NCBI RefSeq assembly: GCF_018531125.1 | Contig: NZ_JAHDSY010000001.1 | Direction: 5' to 3' (one strand) | Source of the DNA: Canibacter zhuwentaonis | Lineage (GTDB): Bacteria; Actinomycetota; Actinomycetes; Actinomycetales; Microbacteriaceae | DNA length: 64,000 bases | Shown here: in pieces, positions 26,667 through 35,526 of the stretch | Layout: every line of letters begins with the position of its first letter | How positions within the stretch are numbered: the stretch's first letter is position 1 | The notes under the pieces: generated by a model | Databases searched by the model: none | Seen by the model: the letters and a program-made list of their open reading frames with translations, nothing else | Told to the model about the DNA's origin: nothing | Program-made: the position numbers and the translations under genes

Positions 26667-27395
26667 GTGAAAAAAACATATATGAAACAGGCGCAGCGCC
26701 GTGTGCTGCTCAAACTTTCGGGCGAGGCTTTTGGCGGCGGTATGCTGGGTGTAAACCCCGATATCGTGGGGCAGATTGCGCGTGAAATCGCTGAGGGCAC
26801 TAAATACGCCGAGGTCGCAATTGTTGTTGGCGGCGGCAACTTCTTTCGCGGTGCGCAGCTTTCTGAGCGCGGTATGGATCGCGCCCGCGCTGACTATATG
26901 GGTATGCTTGGCACCGTTATGAACGCCCTGGCGTTACAAGATTTTATCGAGCAGGCCGGTGTGCAGTGCCGGGTGCAGTCTGCGATAACAATGACACAGG
27001 TTGCTGAGAGCTATGTGCCGCTGCGGGCTATACGCCACCTTGAAAAGGGGCGCGTTGTTGTTTTTGGAGCCGGTGCGGGGCTGCCTTATTTCTCGACCGA
27101 CACGGTTGCCGCGCAGCGCGCGCTTGAAATTGAGGCGGATGAAGTGCTCGTTGCTAAAAACGGTGTTGACGGGGTTTATTCAGCGGATCCGCGCACAAAT
27201 CCTGAAGCTAAGAAGATAACCGCTATTACCTACGAAAAAGCCCTGCAGGACGGTCTAAAAGTTGTTGATTCAACAGCATTCAGCCTGTGCAAAGACAATA
27301 AAATGCCGATGCGCGTTTTTGGCATGGAGTCTGCAGGAAATCTAACTGCCGCGATTCGCGGCGAGGCGCTTGGCACAAAAGTTACCGCAGGTTAG
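26667..27395 (+). CDS. pyrH: UMP kinase
   Basis: PyrH phosphorylates UMP to UDP. This is the bacterial amino-acid-kinase-fold enzyme: KLSGEAFGG, VVGGGNFFRG, DYMGMLGTVMNALALQD and DEVLVAKNGVDGVYSADPR. The GTG at 26667 gives 242 residues; an ATG at 26682 is a possible alternative start. It begins the pyrH-frr-cdsA group, a widely conserved order. Confidence 0.95.
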   Translation: MKKTYMKQAQRRVLLKLSGEAFGGGMLGVNPDIVGQIAREIAEGTKYAEVAIVVGGGNFFRGAQLSERGMDRARADYMGMLGTVMNALALQDFIEQAGVQCRVQSAITMTQVAESYVPLRAIRHLEKGRVVVFGAGAGLPYFSTDTVAAQRALEIEADEVLVAKNGVDGVYSADPRTNPEAKKITAITYEKALQDGLKVVDSTAFSLCKDNKMPMRVFGMESAGNLTAAIRGEALGTKVTAG

Positions 27396-27473
27396 CCAAT
27401 GGTGGTGAAACTCCAGAACTTCCCTGGTGTACTCGCTAAGCTGGTAAATATATTTCTAGAATGGAGCAAAACA

Positions 27474-28028
27474 GTGATTACTGAAGTTTTAAGCGAAGTT
27501 AAAACGCAAATGGAAAAGGCTACTGCCGCAATCAGAGACGGCTTTGCCAACGTGCGCACCGGGCGTGCTAATCCGGCGCTGTTGCAGAACGTGCAGATTG
27601 ATTATTACGGCACGATGACACCGCTGCCGCAGTTGGCATCCGTGCAAAATCAAGACGCGCGCAGTCTGCTGATTACACCCTACGACAAGTCGGCTCTGCA
27701 GAGCATCGAAAAAGCTATCCGCGAGATGCCTAACCTGGGGGCAAACCCCAGTAACGATGGTAACGTTGTGCGTGTTACGCTGCCAGAGCTCACCGAGGAA
27801 CGCCGCCGCGACTACGTGAAAATGGTTAAAAATCGCGCAGAAGAGGGGCGTATTGCCGTGCGTGCCGCGCGTCGCAAAGCTAAAGATGAGCTTGATAAAC
27901 TCAAGCAGGAAGTTGGCGAAGACGAGGTCGGGCGCGCCGAAAAAGAGCTTGAGAGCATCACTAAAAGCTTTATCGATCAGATTGACTCTGCGCTTAGCAA
28001 AAAAGAAGCAGAGCTGCTAGAGGTTTAG
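27474..28028 (+). CDS. frr: Ribosome recycling factor
   Basis: RRF splits post-termination ribosomes with EF-G. The 184-residue protein shows MEKATAAIRDGFANVRTGRANPALL, the domain II strands around QIDYYGTMTPLPQLASV, and LPELTEERRRDYVKMVKNRAEEGRIAVRAARR. The GTG at 27474 is chosen for the GGAG seven bases upstream and the family's normal length; the frame is open further upstream to 27399. Confidence 0.95.
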   Translation: MITEVLSEVKTQMEKATAAIRDGFANVRTGRANPALLQNVQIDYYGTMTPLPQLASVQNQDARSLLITPYDKSALQSIEKAIREMPNLGANPSNDGNVVRVTLPELTEERRRDYVKMVKNRAEEGRIAVRAARRKAKDELDKLKQEVGEDEVGRAEKELESITKSFIDQIDSALSKKEAELLEV

Positions 28029-28030
28029 GT

Positions 28031-28963
28031 TTGAAGCCAGAAGCTGTTGTGAATAAGCGAGGCAGTTTACGAGCTAAGGTGAGCAAAAGACAACAGAAGT
28101 TTGAGGCCGCAAACGCCAAGGTTACTGCCCGGGCGGGGCGTAACCTGGTTTTTGCGGTTGCGAGCGGACTGTTTTTCGGCGCTGTATTCGTGATTTCGCT
28201 GGTTTTCTTGGAACCCTTAATGCTGGTGCTGATTATTGCGCTCAGCGCGATTTCAATCTATGAGCTCGCCACTGCGTTTCGGATCGGCGGATTGCGCGTG
28301 CCGCGCATCGGTGTTATTCTCGGCTCGATAATGATCCTGATCGGGACATGGTTCTGGGGCGCTGACGGGATGCTCTGGGGAATGTTCTTTGGATCCTCTC
28401 TCTTGCTTTTATGGCGGTTATCCGAGGGGATATTCGCAAAGCAGGTGGTTCACAAACGCACCATGCTGGCAGATTTAAGCGCCGGCATCTTCACCCTCGT
28501 CTACATTCCCTTGCTAATGGGAATGGCAGTGCTAATGTATCTTTCTGACCAAGTTAATGGCAAACTCTGGGTGTTTGCGATAATTATGCTCTGTGTTGTG
28601 TGCGATATTAGCGCTTACATCGTTGGCGTAACGCTCGGCAAGCACAAAATGTCACCCCGTATTAGCCCCAACAAAACCTGGGAGGGCTTCTCAGGTGCGG
28701 CTCTCGCGCTGCTGATAGCTGGCACGCTAACCGCTGTTTACCTGCTGCAGCTGCCGTGGTGGGTTGGTGTGCTGCTCGGAGCTGCGGTGCTAATTACAGC
28801 AACAACCGGAGACCTGGTCGAGTCGCTCATCAAACGCTGCCTGGGAGTTAAAGACATCAGCAAACTACTGCCCGGGCACGGCGGGATGCTCGACCGCCTG
28901 GACTCTATTTTGCCCTCAATTATTCCCTTTTACACCGTTGCGATTCTGACGGGAGCAGTATGA
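28031..28963 (+). CDS. cdsA: Phosphatidate cytidylyltransferase
   Basis: CdsA makes CDP-diacylglycerol, the precursor of membrane phospholipids. The protein is polytopic with about eight membrane helices after a basic N-terminus. The signature region SPNKTWEGFSG and the C-terminal GDLVESLIKRCLGVKDISKLLPGHGGMLDRLDSI are clear. The start is a TTG three bases after the frr stop. It overlaps the next gene by four bases (ATGA). Confidence 0.93.
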   Translation: MKPEAVVNKRGSLRAKVSKRQQKFEAANAKVTARAGRNLVFAVASGLFFGAVFVISLVFLEPLMLVLIIALSAISIYELATAFRIGGLRVPRIGVILGSIMILIGTWFWGADGMLWGMFFGSSLLLLWRLSEGIFAKQVVHKRTMLADLSAGIFTLVYIPLLMGMAVLMYLSDQVNGKLWVFAIIMLCVVCDISAYIVGVTLGKHKMSPRISPNKTWEGFSGAALALLIAGTLTAVYLLQLPWWVGVLLGAAVLITATTGDLVESLIKRCLGVKDISKLLPGHGGMLDRLDSILPSIIPFYTVAILTGAV

Positions 28964-29523
28964 CATCTTCTGAAACTGATAACAGGCTACCGCTGGTTAC
29001 GGGGCGTGAGCTGGGCTATGATGTGCAGCAGGTGAACGAGTTTTTAGCGCGTGCGCGTGAAACCTACGAGGGAGCGGATCGATCCGCTAACAGATTAACC
29101 TCGCAGGATTTGCGCAAAACATCCTTCGACCTTGTCAAGCGCGGATACGCCACCAGATTTGTTGATGCCGCGCTGGATCGCATAGAAGACGTGCTCTACG
29201 AACGCGAACGGGCGGAGCTGCTGAGCGATGTTGACGCGCGGCGGATGAGCAACGCTGCAATCGTGCACCTGGTGCAGGATGTGAAGTTTCGCGCGGGACT
29301 GCGCAAGCGCCGCAAGTTCAGACGGCGTGGGATTTTTGCGTCCGGCTACAACTGCGTCGAGGTCGATAGCCTGGTGGAGCAGGCGGTGCAGGCACTGGGG
29401 CAGCGGGTGACGGTGGCGCAGCTGCGTGAGAGCGTATTTCACAGGCAGTGGCGCGGCTATGACGAAGCGCAGGTTGATGCGTTTATTGATGCTCTTGTCG
29501 AGCTGTACTTGTATCAAAGATAA
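28960..29523 (+). CDS. DivIVA-like protein with four GY motifs
   Basis: The 187-residue protein repeats the DivIVA membrane-binding pattern GYxxxxVDxxL four times: GYDVQQVNEFL (19), GYATRFVDAAL (62), GYNCVEVDSLV (129) and GYDEAQVDAFI (166). The first pair is split from the second by a basic stretch (RKRRKFRRRG). Usual DivIVA has one such motif followed by a long coiled coil, which is missing here. Such short repeats suggest a membrane- or curvature-binding adaptor near sites of growth. It is translationally coupled to cdsA. Family is seen; role is inferred. Confidence 0.82.
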   Translation: MTSSETDNRLPLVTGRELGYDVQQVNEFLARARETYEGADRSANRLTSQDLRKTSFDLVKRGYATRFVDAALDRIEDVLYERERAELLSDVDARRMSNAAIVHLVQDVKFRAGLRKRRKFRRRGIFASGYNCVEVDSLVEQAVQALGQRVTVAQLRESVFHRQWRGYDEAQVDAFIDALVELYLYQR

Positions 29524-29549
29524 TTTCAGGAATTGATTTTCAAGTGAAA

Positions 29550-29555
29550 TATAAT
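29550..29555 (+). promoter_or_regulatory. -10 element before the transglycosylase gene
   Basis: A perfect TATAAT lies 29 bases before the ATG. A TTGATT is present but only 11 bases upstream, so the -35 element is unclear. Confidence 0.4.
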
Positions 29556-29584
29556 TGTTAATATTGTGAGCCGGGGGATTAAAC

Positions 29585-30178
29585 ATGAGAAACACTAAAA
29601 CTAGTTCGGTTAGCAAGCCGCGCAAGGTGCTAGCATGCCTTTCTGCGTTGGCGGTTGCGGCGGTGGTTATTGGTGCGCCGCTATCAGCTATAACCCCTGC
29701 GCAGGCGGATGTTGTGCCGCTTGAGCGCGGATCGGTTATGAACCAGCAACTAATGGCTAAGGCAACTGAAGAAACCGAGTTTGAGCTTCCCGCGGTTGAG
29801 GTTGTTGCGATCAAAAAATCCGCGCCAACCGCAGAAGCCGGAGCGGGCAGTGCCGGGTTCACACCGCCAGCAGCCCCTGCAACAAGCCCCGGCACAGCAC
29901 AGGATATTGCGCGCGGTTATGTTGGTAACGACGCTGAGTTTTCTTGCCTCTACGCGCTGTGGAAAAAAGAGTCTAATTGGAACTCTAGTGCGATGAATTC
30001 GTCAAGCGGCGCATACGGCATTCCGCAAGCGCTACCGGGCAGTAAAATGGCATCCGCCGGAGCAGATTGGCAAACAAATGCGGAAACTCAGATCCGCTGG
30101 GGGCTAGGCTATATTTCTGCTAGATACGGTTCACCGTGTGCTGCATGGTTGCACTCACAAGCGGTTGGCTGGTATTAG
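29585..30178 (+). CDS. Secreted lytic transglycosylase-like protein
   Basis: A signal peptide (about 1-41, ending PAQA) precedes a variable linker and a C-terminal SLT-like lysozyme domain of about 80 residues. The catalytic glutamate is in ALWKKESNWNSSAMN, followed by SGAYGIPQALPGSKM and QIRWGLGYISARYGSPCAAW. It should cleave the glycan strands of peptidoglycan outside the cell. The ATG has a GGGGGA upstream. It ends two bases before the next gene's start. Confidence 0.88.
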   Translation: MRNTKTSSVSKPRKVLACLSALAVAAVVIGAPLSAITPAQADVVPLERGSVMNQQLMAKATEETEFELPAVEVVAIKKSAPTAEAGAGSAGFTPPAAPATSPGTAQDIARGYVGNDAEFSCLYALWKKESNWNSSAMNSSSGAYGIPQALPGSKMASAGADWQTNAETQIRWGLGYISARYGSPCAAWLHSQAVGWY

Positions 30179-30180
30179 TA

Positions 30181-30462
30181 TTGGGGCGCAAAAATCGTCG
30201 TGCGCCGCAGGATTCGCTAAAAGATGTTGAGAGTTTGAGCAACTATGGCGGTGCGATAGTTACTAAGCGGGATGAAGCGTACACGGTGCGCTTAATTCCC
30301 GCAAAGCGGGCGTTAAAAAACTATGTGTGCCCCGGGTGCGGTGGTAATATTGCGCCCGGTGTTGCGCATACCGTAGCCTGGCGTAGTGACTATATTATGG
30401 GTGATAGCGCGGCTATTGCCGAGCGGCGTCACTGGCATTTGCGTTGCTGGAATATTTTCTAG
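30181..30462 (+). CDS. Small CxxC/histidine protein
   Basis: This 93-residue protein resembles a conserved actinobacterial family often labelled ATP/GTP-binding without proof. The C-terminal half has VCPGCGGNI, then a histidine in APGVAHTVAW, and RRHWHLRCW, which together look like a zinc site with about three cysteines and several histidines. The N-terminus is basic. The TTG start is two bases after the transglycosylase stop; the frame is also open upstream, overlapping that gene. Function unknown. Confidence 0.72.
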   Translation: MGRKNRRAPQDSLKDVESLSNYGGAIVTKRDEAYTVRLIPAKRALKNYVCPGCGGNIAPGVAHTVAWRSDYIMGDSAAIAERRHWHLRCWNIF

Positions 30463-30499
30463 GGATTGAACCCTGGGTCTGCGTCTGTTGGAGTATTTT

Positions 30500-30973
30500 T
30501 TAGAGGTTAAACCCGGGACCCGCGTTTGTTGCTGTGCCATGCACGCGAAAGGAGTTTGCGGTTTCAACTGCGAGCGTGTCAGCGGTTTCGTTGAGCAAGT
30601 GCCCTGAGTGACCCTTGATCCACTCGAAAGTGACTTTACGCCCAGTGAGTGCGCGATCTAGCTCCTGCATTAGTTCTACGTTTAGCACGGGTTTGCCATC
30701 GGCTTTGCGCCAGCCTTTTTTCTTCCAGCCGGGCATCCACTTGGTTAAAGAGTCGATAACGTATTTGCTGTCGCTTTGAATCACCAGCTCGCCCGCGGCG
30801 TTTTCGGTTGCGCGTAACAGGTCAAGCACCGCCATCAGCTCGGCTTGATTGTTGGTGGCGTGCTGCCAGCCGCCGACACGCCAGTTTTGCTTGTCAATAA
30901 CCCACGCCCAGCCTGCTGGACCGGGGTTTCCGAGAGCGGATCCGTCAGTCGCTGCGGTTATAACAGCGGGCAC
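30500..30973 (-). CDS. rnhA: Ribonuclease HI
   Basis: RNase HI cuts RNA in RNA-DNA hybrids. The catalytic acidic residues are visible: Asp in ATDGSALGNPGPAGW, Glu in NNQAELMAVLDLL, Asp in IQSDSKYVIDSL and the last Asp in NETADTLA. The basic handle WMPGWKKKGWRKADG is present, so it is the full 157-residue type. The start is a GTG. No extra hybrid-binding or phosphatase domain is fused. Confidence 0.94.
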   Translation of the reverse strand: MPAVITAATDGSALGNPGPAGWAWVIDKQNWRVGGWQHATNNQAELMAVLDLLRATENAAGELVIQSDSKYVIDSLTKWMPGWKKKGWRKADGKPVLNVELMQELDRALTGRKVTFEWIKGHSGHLLNETADTLAVETANSFRVHGTATNAGPGFNL

Positions 30974-31012
30974 TTAGTTTTCTTTCTGCTCGGGTGATGT
31001 TGTTCGCGCGGT

Positions 31013-33592
31013 TTATCGAGGGTCTGCATTTGCGGTTGTGCCCGTGTCTTCGGTTACGCACGCAGGTGAAGCCGCGTTTTTTGTATTTGGATCCGCAGCA
31101 ACTGCTATACCCGCAGCCGCAGTTGTAGCAGTTGCCACAGTGTTTGCCGCGTGCTCACCAATTTTGTTGAGGATCGCATTTTCCGCGCTGGTGGTGAGCT
31201 TTTTAGCGTTGGTTACAACATCGCCGAGGCTCTCAAAGTATCTCGCCACGGCCGCGCGCTCAACCTTCAGCTGATTCATGCGATCTTCCACCGCGTTGAG
31301 CATTTTTTGAGCTCGATTCTCTGCCTGCGTGAAGGTTGTGTGAGCGCGCTGCTGGGCTTCTGCGACAATCTCTGCGGCGCGCGTTTCTGCCGTAATTCGG
31401 ATAGAACGCGCCTCCTGCTGTGCCTGCTGGGTTATCTGGTTTAGCTCTTCACGCTTCGCGGCGGTCGCCGCTGTGAGCTCTGCCAGTTCATTCTGCGCGG
31501 CGCTAATGGCTTTAGCGTTTGTCTCTGCCGCCTGCTCAAAGTCGTTTTGCAGCTGCGCTGCAAACTCCTTGCGCGAGGCTGCCTGCTCTGTGGCCAGAGC
31601 GCGTTTTTCTGCGTCAGCGGTTTCCCGTGTTTCACGTGCGTGGGTGGCAGCATCATCACGCAGCTGTGTGGCGGTCATCTCTGCGTCGTACACGAGCTTA
31701 GCGGCGGTTGATTCCGCTTCAGAAATAATAATTTTAGCGCGGTTATTAGCGTCTGTTGCAGCGGTGCTCGCTTCCAGCGTTAGCCGCGCGCGCTGCAGTT
31801 TTTCAGCGCTTGCCAGCTTTTCAGTGTGAAGACGCGTCTCATCGGCAATTTTGCGATCGTGAGCTGTTCGCATAGTTTCGAGCTCAAACAGCGCCTTGGC
31901 ACGATGCACATCCTGCATAACCGCGAATTCTTCGTGCTTTTTAGCAATTTCAGCGGCGGCATATGCGAGCTCCTGCGCGAGTTTCTGCTGCTGGCTCTCG
32001 CGCAGCTGAGCCAGCTCTGTGCTGGTTGTTTCGCGCTCGCTCGCAATGGTTTGTTGTGCTCTTTGCAGCTCAGCTTCTAACGCGAGATCGTGCTGTGCGC
32101 GTTCACTCGCTAGTTTTTTAGCGTGCGCGTTTTTTTCGTAAGCGATGGTTTTATTGTGCTCTTCAAGCTCCTGTTGCAGGCGCTGCTCGTGCTGCGTGCT
32201 CTCGTTAATTATACGCTCCTGGTGCGCAATCAGCTCGCTCGTAAGCGCGTCTTCGTGCGCTTTTTGAGAAGCTGCAATATCCTCTTCGTGCTGCTGTTTT
32301 TGTCTTGCAATTTGTGCTGCCGCGTCTTTTTTATCTCGCTCTATCTGCGCTGCGGCAAGCTCGCGCTCGGTTGTAATCTCATCAACGGCGCTGTCGCGCA
32401 GCTGAGCCGCGTAGGTTTGTGCTGCGGAGACTATCGCGCCGGCGTTTGTCTCGGCTTCGTCGCAGATGCGCTGAGCATCTGCGACGGCCTTTGCAAGAGC
32501 TTTTGCGCTGTTTTCTTTAGCTGTTGCTAGCTGTTCCTCGCTGTGCTTTTGGGCGCTTTCGCGCAACTGTGCAGCGGCTGCTTTGGCCTCGTTTTGCTCC
32601 TGCGCTATTTGCAACAGGTGCTGTTTACGCTCCTGTACCAGCCGGGCTTCGTGCTGGCGCAGCTGTGCTGCAAGCTCTTGCTGCTGGGTTTCCTTAGCGT
32701 GCTGCAGCTCATTAAGCTGTGCGGCGGATCGCGCAGCGAGATCCGCTTCGGTTTTACTTATCCGTGCGTTTAGCTCGTTTTCTTTGCGAGCCATCTCGGT
32801 CGCAAAAGCCGTTTCGCGCTGCGCCTGTGCCGTTTCAAAAGCGGCGCGCGCTTGCTCGTGCTCGGCGAGCATTTGCGTCTGCGCCTGTTTCTGCTCGCTG
32901 GCTATCTGTGCGCTGTTGCGAGCAGATTCAGCCGCCGTACGCTCTGTTTCCGCCTGCAACTCGGATGCTTCCTGCCGTGCTCGCTCCAGAATCGTGGTTG
33001 CTTCTGCATACGCGTCTGCGACAGCTTTGGCCGCCTCGCGGCGGCTCTGTTCGAGAGTGTGTGCTGCTTCCTTGTTGCTTGTTGTGCGGATGCGATCCGC
33101 TTCCTGCCGCGTTTCGGCGAGGGTGGTTTCGTGTTCTGCGTTAGCGTTAGCGGTGAGCTCTGCCGCGTCGTTGCGCGCCCCGTTAACCATATTTTCTGTG
33201 AGTTCGTGCGCGCTGGCGATTAGTTTATCCGCCTGTGTTTGCGCCTGAGTTAGCAGTCTTTTTGTTTCCGCCTCGGTTTGCCTGTGCAGTTTTTCGGCAT
33301 CCGCCTCAGCCTGTGTTATGAGGCGGTTTGCAGTGTCTTCAGCTATTTGCAGGCTCTTTTCAACCCGTAGACCAAGCCCTGTGTAGCCCGTTGCTCCCAG
33401 GTTTTCAAGCTGCTCCTGTAAATCTGCGATGAGTAGCTTGTTTGCGGCGACCTCAGCTTGCGTCGCCTTGTGCTCGCTTGCGAGCCGAGCGTGCGCGTCT
33501 TGAGCCTCCTGCAGTAGCCTGCTAAGCTCGGTAATGTGCTGGTCGACCTGTGCGCGATTGTATCCGCGCATAGTGATATTGAATTGAGACAC
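31013..33592 (-). CDS. DivIVA-type giant coiled-coil protein
   Basis: The first 25 residues match the DivIVA membrane-targeting motif (ITMRGYNRAQVDQHITELSRLL). After residue 75 almost the whole 859-residue chain is Ala/Glu/Gln-rich coiled coil with no globular domain, for example RLITQAEADAEKLHRQTEAE and AAELTANANAEHETTLAETR; the last 50 residues are Ala/Thr-rich. The layout resembles Scy, the polar scaffold of Streptomyces, though shorter. A role as a polar or septal scaffold is inferred. GGAGGA precedes the GTG start. It diverges from the 605-residue membrane protein gene. Confidence 0.82.
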   Translation of the reverse strand: MSQFNITMRGYNRAQVDQHITELSRLLQEAQDAHARLASEHKATQAEVAANKLLIADLQEQLENLGATGYTGLGLRVEKSLQIAEDTANRLITQAEADAEKLHRQTEAETKRLLTQAQTQADKLIASAHELTENMVNGARNDAAELTANANAEHETTLAETRQEADRIRTTSNKEAAHTLEQSRREAAKAVADAYAEATTILERARQEASELQAETERTAAESARNSAQIASEQKQAQTQMLAEHEQARAAFETAQAQRETAFATEMARKENELNARISKTEADLAARSAAQLNELQHAKETQQQELAAQLRQHEARLVQERKQHLLQIAQEQNEAKAAAAQLRESAQKHSEEQLATAKENSAKALAKAVADAQRICDEAETNAGAIVSAAQTYAAQLRDSAVDEITTERELAAAQIERDKKDAAAQIARQKQQHEEDIAASQKAHEDALTSELIAHQERIINESTQHEQRLQQELEEHNKTIAYEKNAHAKKLASERAQHDLALEAELQRAQQTIASERETTSTELAQLRESQQQKLAQELAYAAAEIAKKHEEFAVMQDVHRAKALFELETMRTAHDRKIADETRLHTEKLASAEKLQRARLTLEASTAATDANNRAKIIISEAESTAAKLVYDAEMTATQLRDDAATHARETRETADAEKRALATEQAASRKEFAAQLQNDFEQAAETNAKAISAAQNELAELTAATAAKREELNQITQQAQQEARSIRITAETRAAEIVAEAQQRAHTTFTQAENRAQKMLNAVEDRMNQLKVERAAVARYFESLGDVVTNAKKLTTSAENAILNKIGEHAANTVATATTAAAGIAVAADPNTKNAASPACVTEDTGTTANADPR

Positions 33593-33708
33593 TGTTCCTC
33601 CTATCTTAATAATTCTAATGGATAATTCTTCCAGTCTGCTCCGAGCGTATCCAGCTAAAATTATTTGATATTTACTAACCTGCTGTTGCTATAAAGTAAG
33701 GAGTTTTT

Positions 33709-35526
33709 GTGCGTTATACGCTGGCGCTGGGCTCGCTCCTGCTGGGGCTGGTTCTGCTGTTGCTCGGCGTTGGTAAAGCCACTTTTCTTGCCGGCCCAAC
33801 AGAGCTTAGCCTGCAGAGTGATGCCACTCAGCAAGCTTCCTACGCGGTTATTCCTGCCGCAGAACTTGCGAAACTGCCCCACAAAAACAGGAGCCTTGAG
33901 CTGGAACGCACTGAGGCGGTGCTGGCTGTGGGCTCTCTTAACGATGTGGTGGCGTGGGTTGTGCCGCTGGGCTATGAAATGCTCACCGTTGACCCCGATT
34001 CGCGCAGTTTAGTATCGCAGAGCGTGCCGGCTGAGACCTCATCGCGTGAGCTAGGCAGTGTGCCGGTAGCGCAGAGTGACTTGTGGCAGGAGGTTAAAAA
34101 GGGTGAGGCTGGCTCTGGTCTGCTGTTTGACTCTGAGCTGGCTCAAGACCAGGCGTTGTTAATCGCAACTTCAGAAGAGGGCAAAAGCATTGGCGCGGTG
34201 CTAACAGTTAATTTAACGCTTGAGCGCAAAACGCAGTGGGCAGGACCGCTGCTCACTGCTGGGGGTGTATTCACGGTTCTCGGAGCGATTTTGTACATTA
34301 TTTTTGTGGATCGTGACAGGCGTGGGCTCGGGCCGCGCAGGGGTCAAACCGGCGCCTTTGTTGGTCTGCGTAATACTTTTAGAAGCTCGCGCTTGAAGGT
34401 TAAAAAGAGAGCTGCCGGGCAGGATTCGCGAATTGCCGGGCGCGCCGTTGCAGCTGCGGGGCTTATGACCGTCTCCGCACTGCTGCTTAGCGGATGCGCG
34501 CAGTACTGGCCAGATTTTGCAGCTCCTGATCCGCTAACCAAAGAGCAGCAGGGGCAAAACAGCGTTGTGCCTAACAATGAGCAACTATCGCGAATTGTGC
34601 ACGAGCTGGTGACCGTGAGCGATGCCGCAGATACCGAGCTTAACAGCGAGATTCTGGAGGAGCGTTTCACGGGAGACGCGCTGGCGCAACGCAAGGCAAA
34701 CTATCAAATTCGCAAGGCTGACGGAGACTATGCCGTTGTGCCGCCGTATCTGCTGCCCGAGCGGATTGGTTACGAGTTGATTCAAGACACCGATGTGTGG
34801 CCGCGCACAATCTTCTTAACCCTAAACTCTTCAAAAGAAAACCCGGATCTTGAGGCGTTCATGGGGTCTGGAGAAGCAGGCTCGGCGGGCGCGAAAATAA
34901 CATCTTCAACACTGGGTGTTTTAATGACCCAGAATGATCCGCATTCAAACTACCAGGTGTCGCGCATATTCGCGCTGCGCGGAGGCATTCAAATGCCGCA
35001 GGCCGCGCCAGCTGTGGAGGGCACAGCGGTGCTAGATAACGTGCAGAGTAGTTTGGTGGTTGCGCCTAAAGACCTTGCCGTGTACTACGCAGATTTGCTA
35101 ACCAAGGGTGGTGAATCTGAGCACATTGCAATTTTTAACGCCGAGGGTGATGCGGTGCTCGGGCGTGGCGGAATGTCATGGGTGAAATCAGAAGAAGAAC
35201 GAATTGCTAATCAGGAGCACAAGGCTTCATTCAGCGTTTCGGTTGCACCGCGAGAGATGGTGCCAACAGCGCTCTCAACGGGAGCTGGCGGCGCGCTAGT
35301 TGCTATTTCCCTGGTTGAAAACCGAGTCACAGAGGCGCAGGGCAACACAGAACTGCCCGTGGGCACAGTTGTTAAAAGCGTGTCAGATCTGTCGGGTAAC
35401 GTGAAAAAAATTGAGCAGCAGGTTTTGCACCAGCTACTGTTTTATGTTCCTAAGCAGGGTAACACTGAGAACGCCAAGATTCAGCTGCTCGGCTCGGCAA
35501 GCGAACTAATAGGAGCGAACGGATAA
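33709..35526 (+). CDS. Conserved membrane/secreted protein with internal lipobox
   Basis: The 605-residue protein starts with a membrane helix (1-28), has an outside domain to about 180, a second helix (180-200), a basic cytoplasmic stretch (204-250: RRGLGPRRGQ, RSSRLKVKKRAAGQDSR), and a third hydrophobic segment ending in a perfect lipobox-like LLLSGC. About 340 outside residues follow. It looks like a membrane protein joined to a lipoprotein. I recognise a similar uncharacterised protein in related actinobacteria but no function. AAGGAG precedes the GTG. The thioredoxin-fold gene follows with no gap. Confidence 0.75.
   Translation: MRYTLALGSLLLGLVLLLLGVGKATFLAGPTELSLQSDATQQASYAVIPAAELAKLPHKNRSLELERTEAVLAVGSLNDVVAWVVPLGYEMLTVDPDSRSLVSQSVPAETSSRELGSVPVAQSDLWQEVKKGEAGSGLLFDSELAQDQALLIATSEEGKSIGAVLTVNLTLERKTQWAGPLLTAGGVFTVLGAILYIIFVDRDRRGLGPRRGQTGAFVGLRNTFRSSRLKVKKRAAGQDSRIAGRAVAAAGLMTVSALLLSGCAQYWPDFAAPDPLTKEQQGQNSVVPNNEQLSRIVHELVTVSDAADTELNSEILEERFTGDALAQRKANYQIRKADGDYAVVPPYLLPERIGYELIQDTDVWPRTIFLTLNSSKENPDLEAFMGSGEAGSAGAKITSSTLGVLMTQNDPHSNYQVSRIFALRGGIQMPQAAPAVEGTAVLDNVQSSLVVAPKDLAVYYADLLTKGGESEHIAIFNAEGDAVLGRGGMSWVKSEEERIANQEHKASFSVSVAPREMVPTALSTGAGGALVAISLVENRVTEAQGNTELPVGTVVKSVSDLSGNVKKIEQQVLHQLLFYVPKQGNTENAKIQLLGSASELIGANG

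Noticed and set aside
29095..29895. Long minus-strand frame of 266 codons
   Set aside because: It is antisense to the DivIVA-like and transglycosylase genes, both of which have clear homology. The predicted protein shows no domain.
32583..33248. Plus-strand frame rich in Ser, Cys and Ala opposite the coiled-coil gene
   Set aside because: This is the mirror of the Ala/Glu/Gln-rich repeat composition of the real minus-strand gene.
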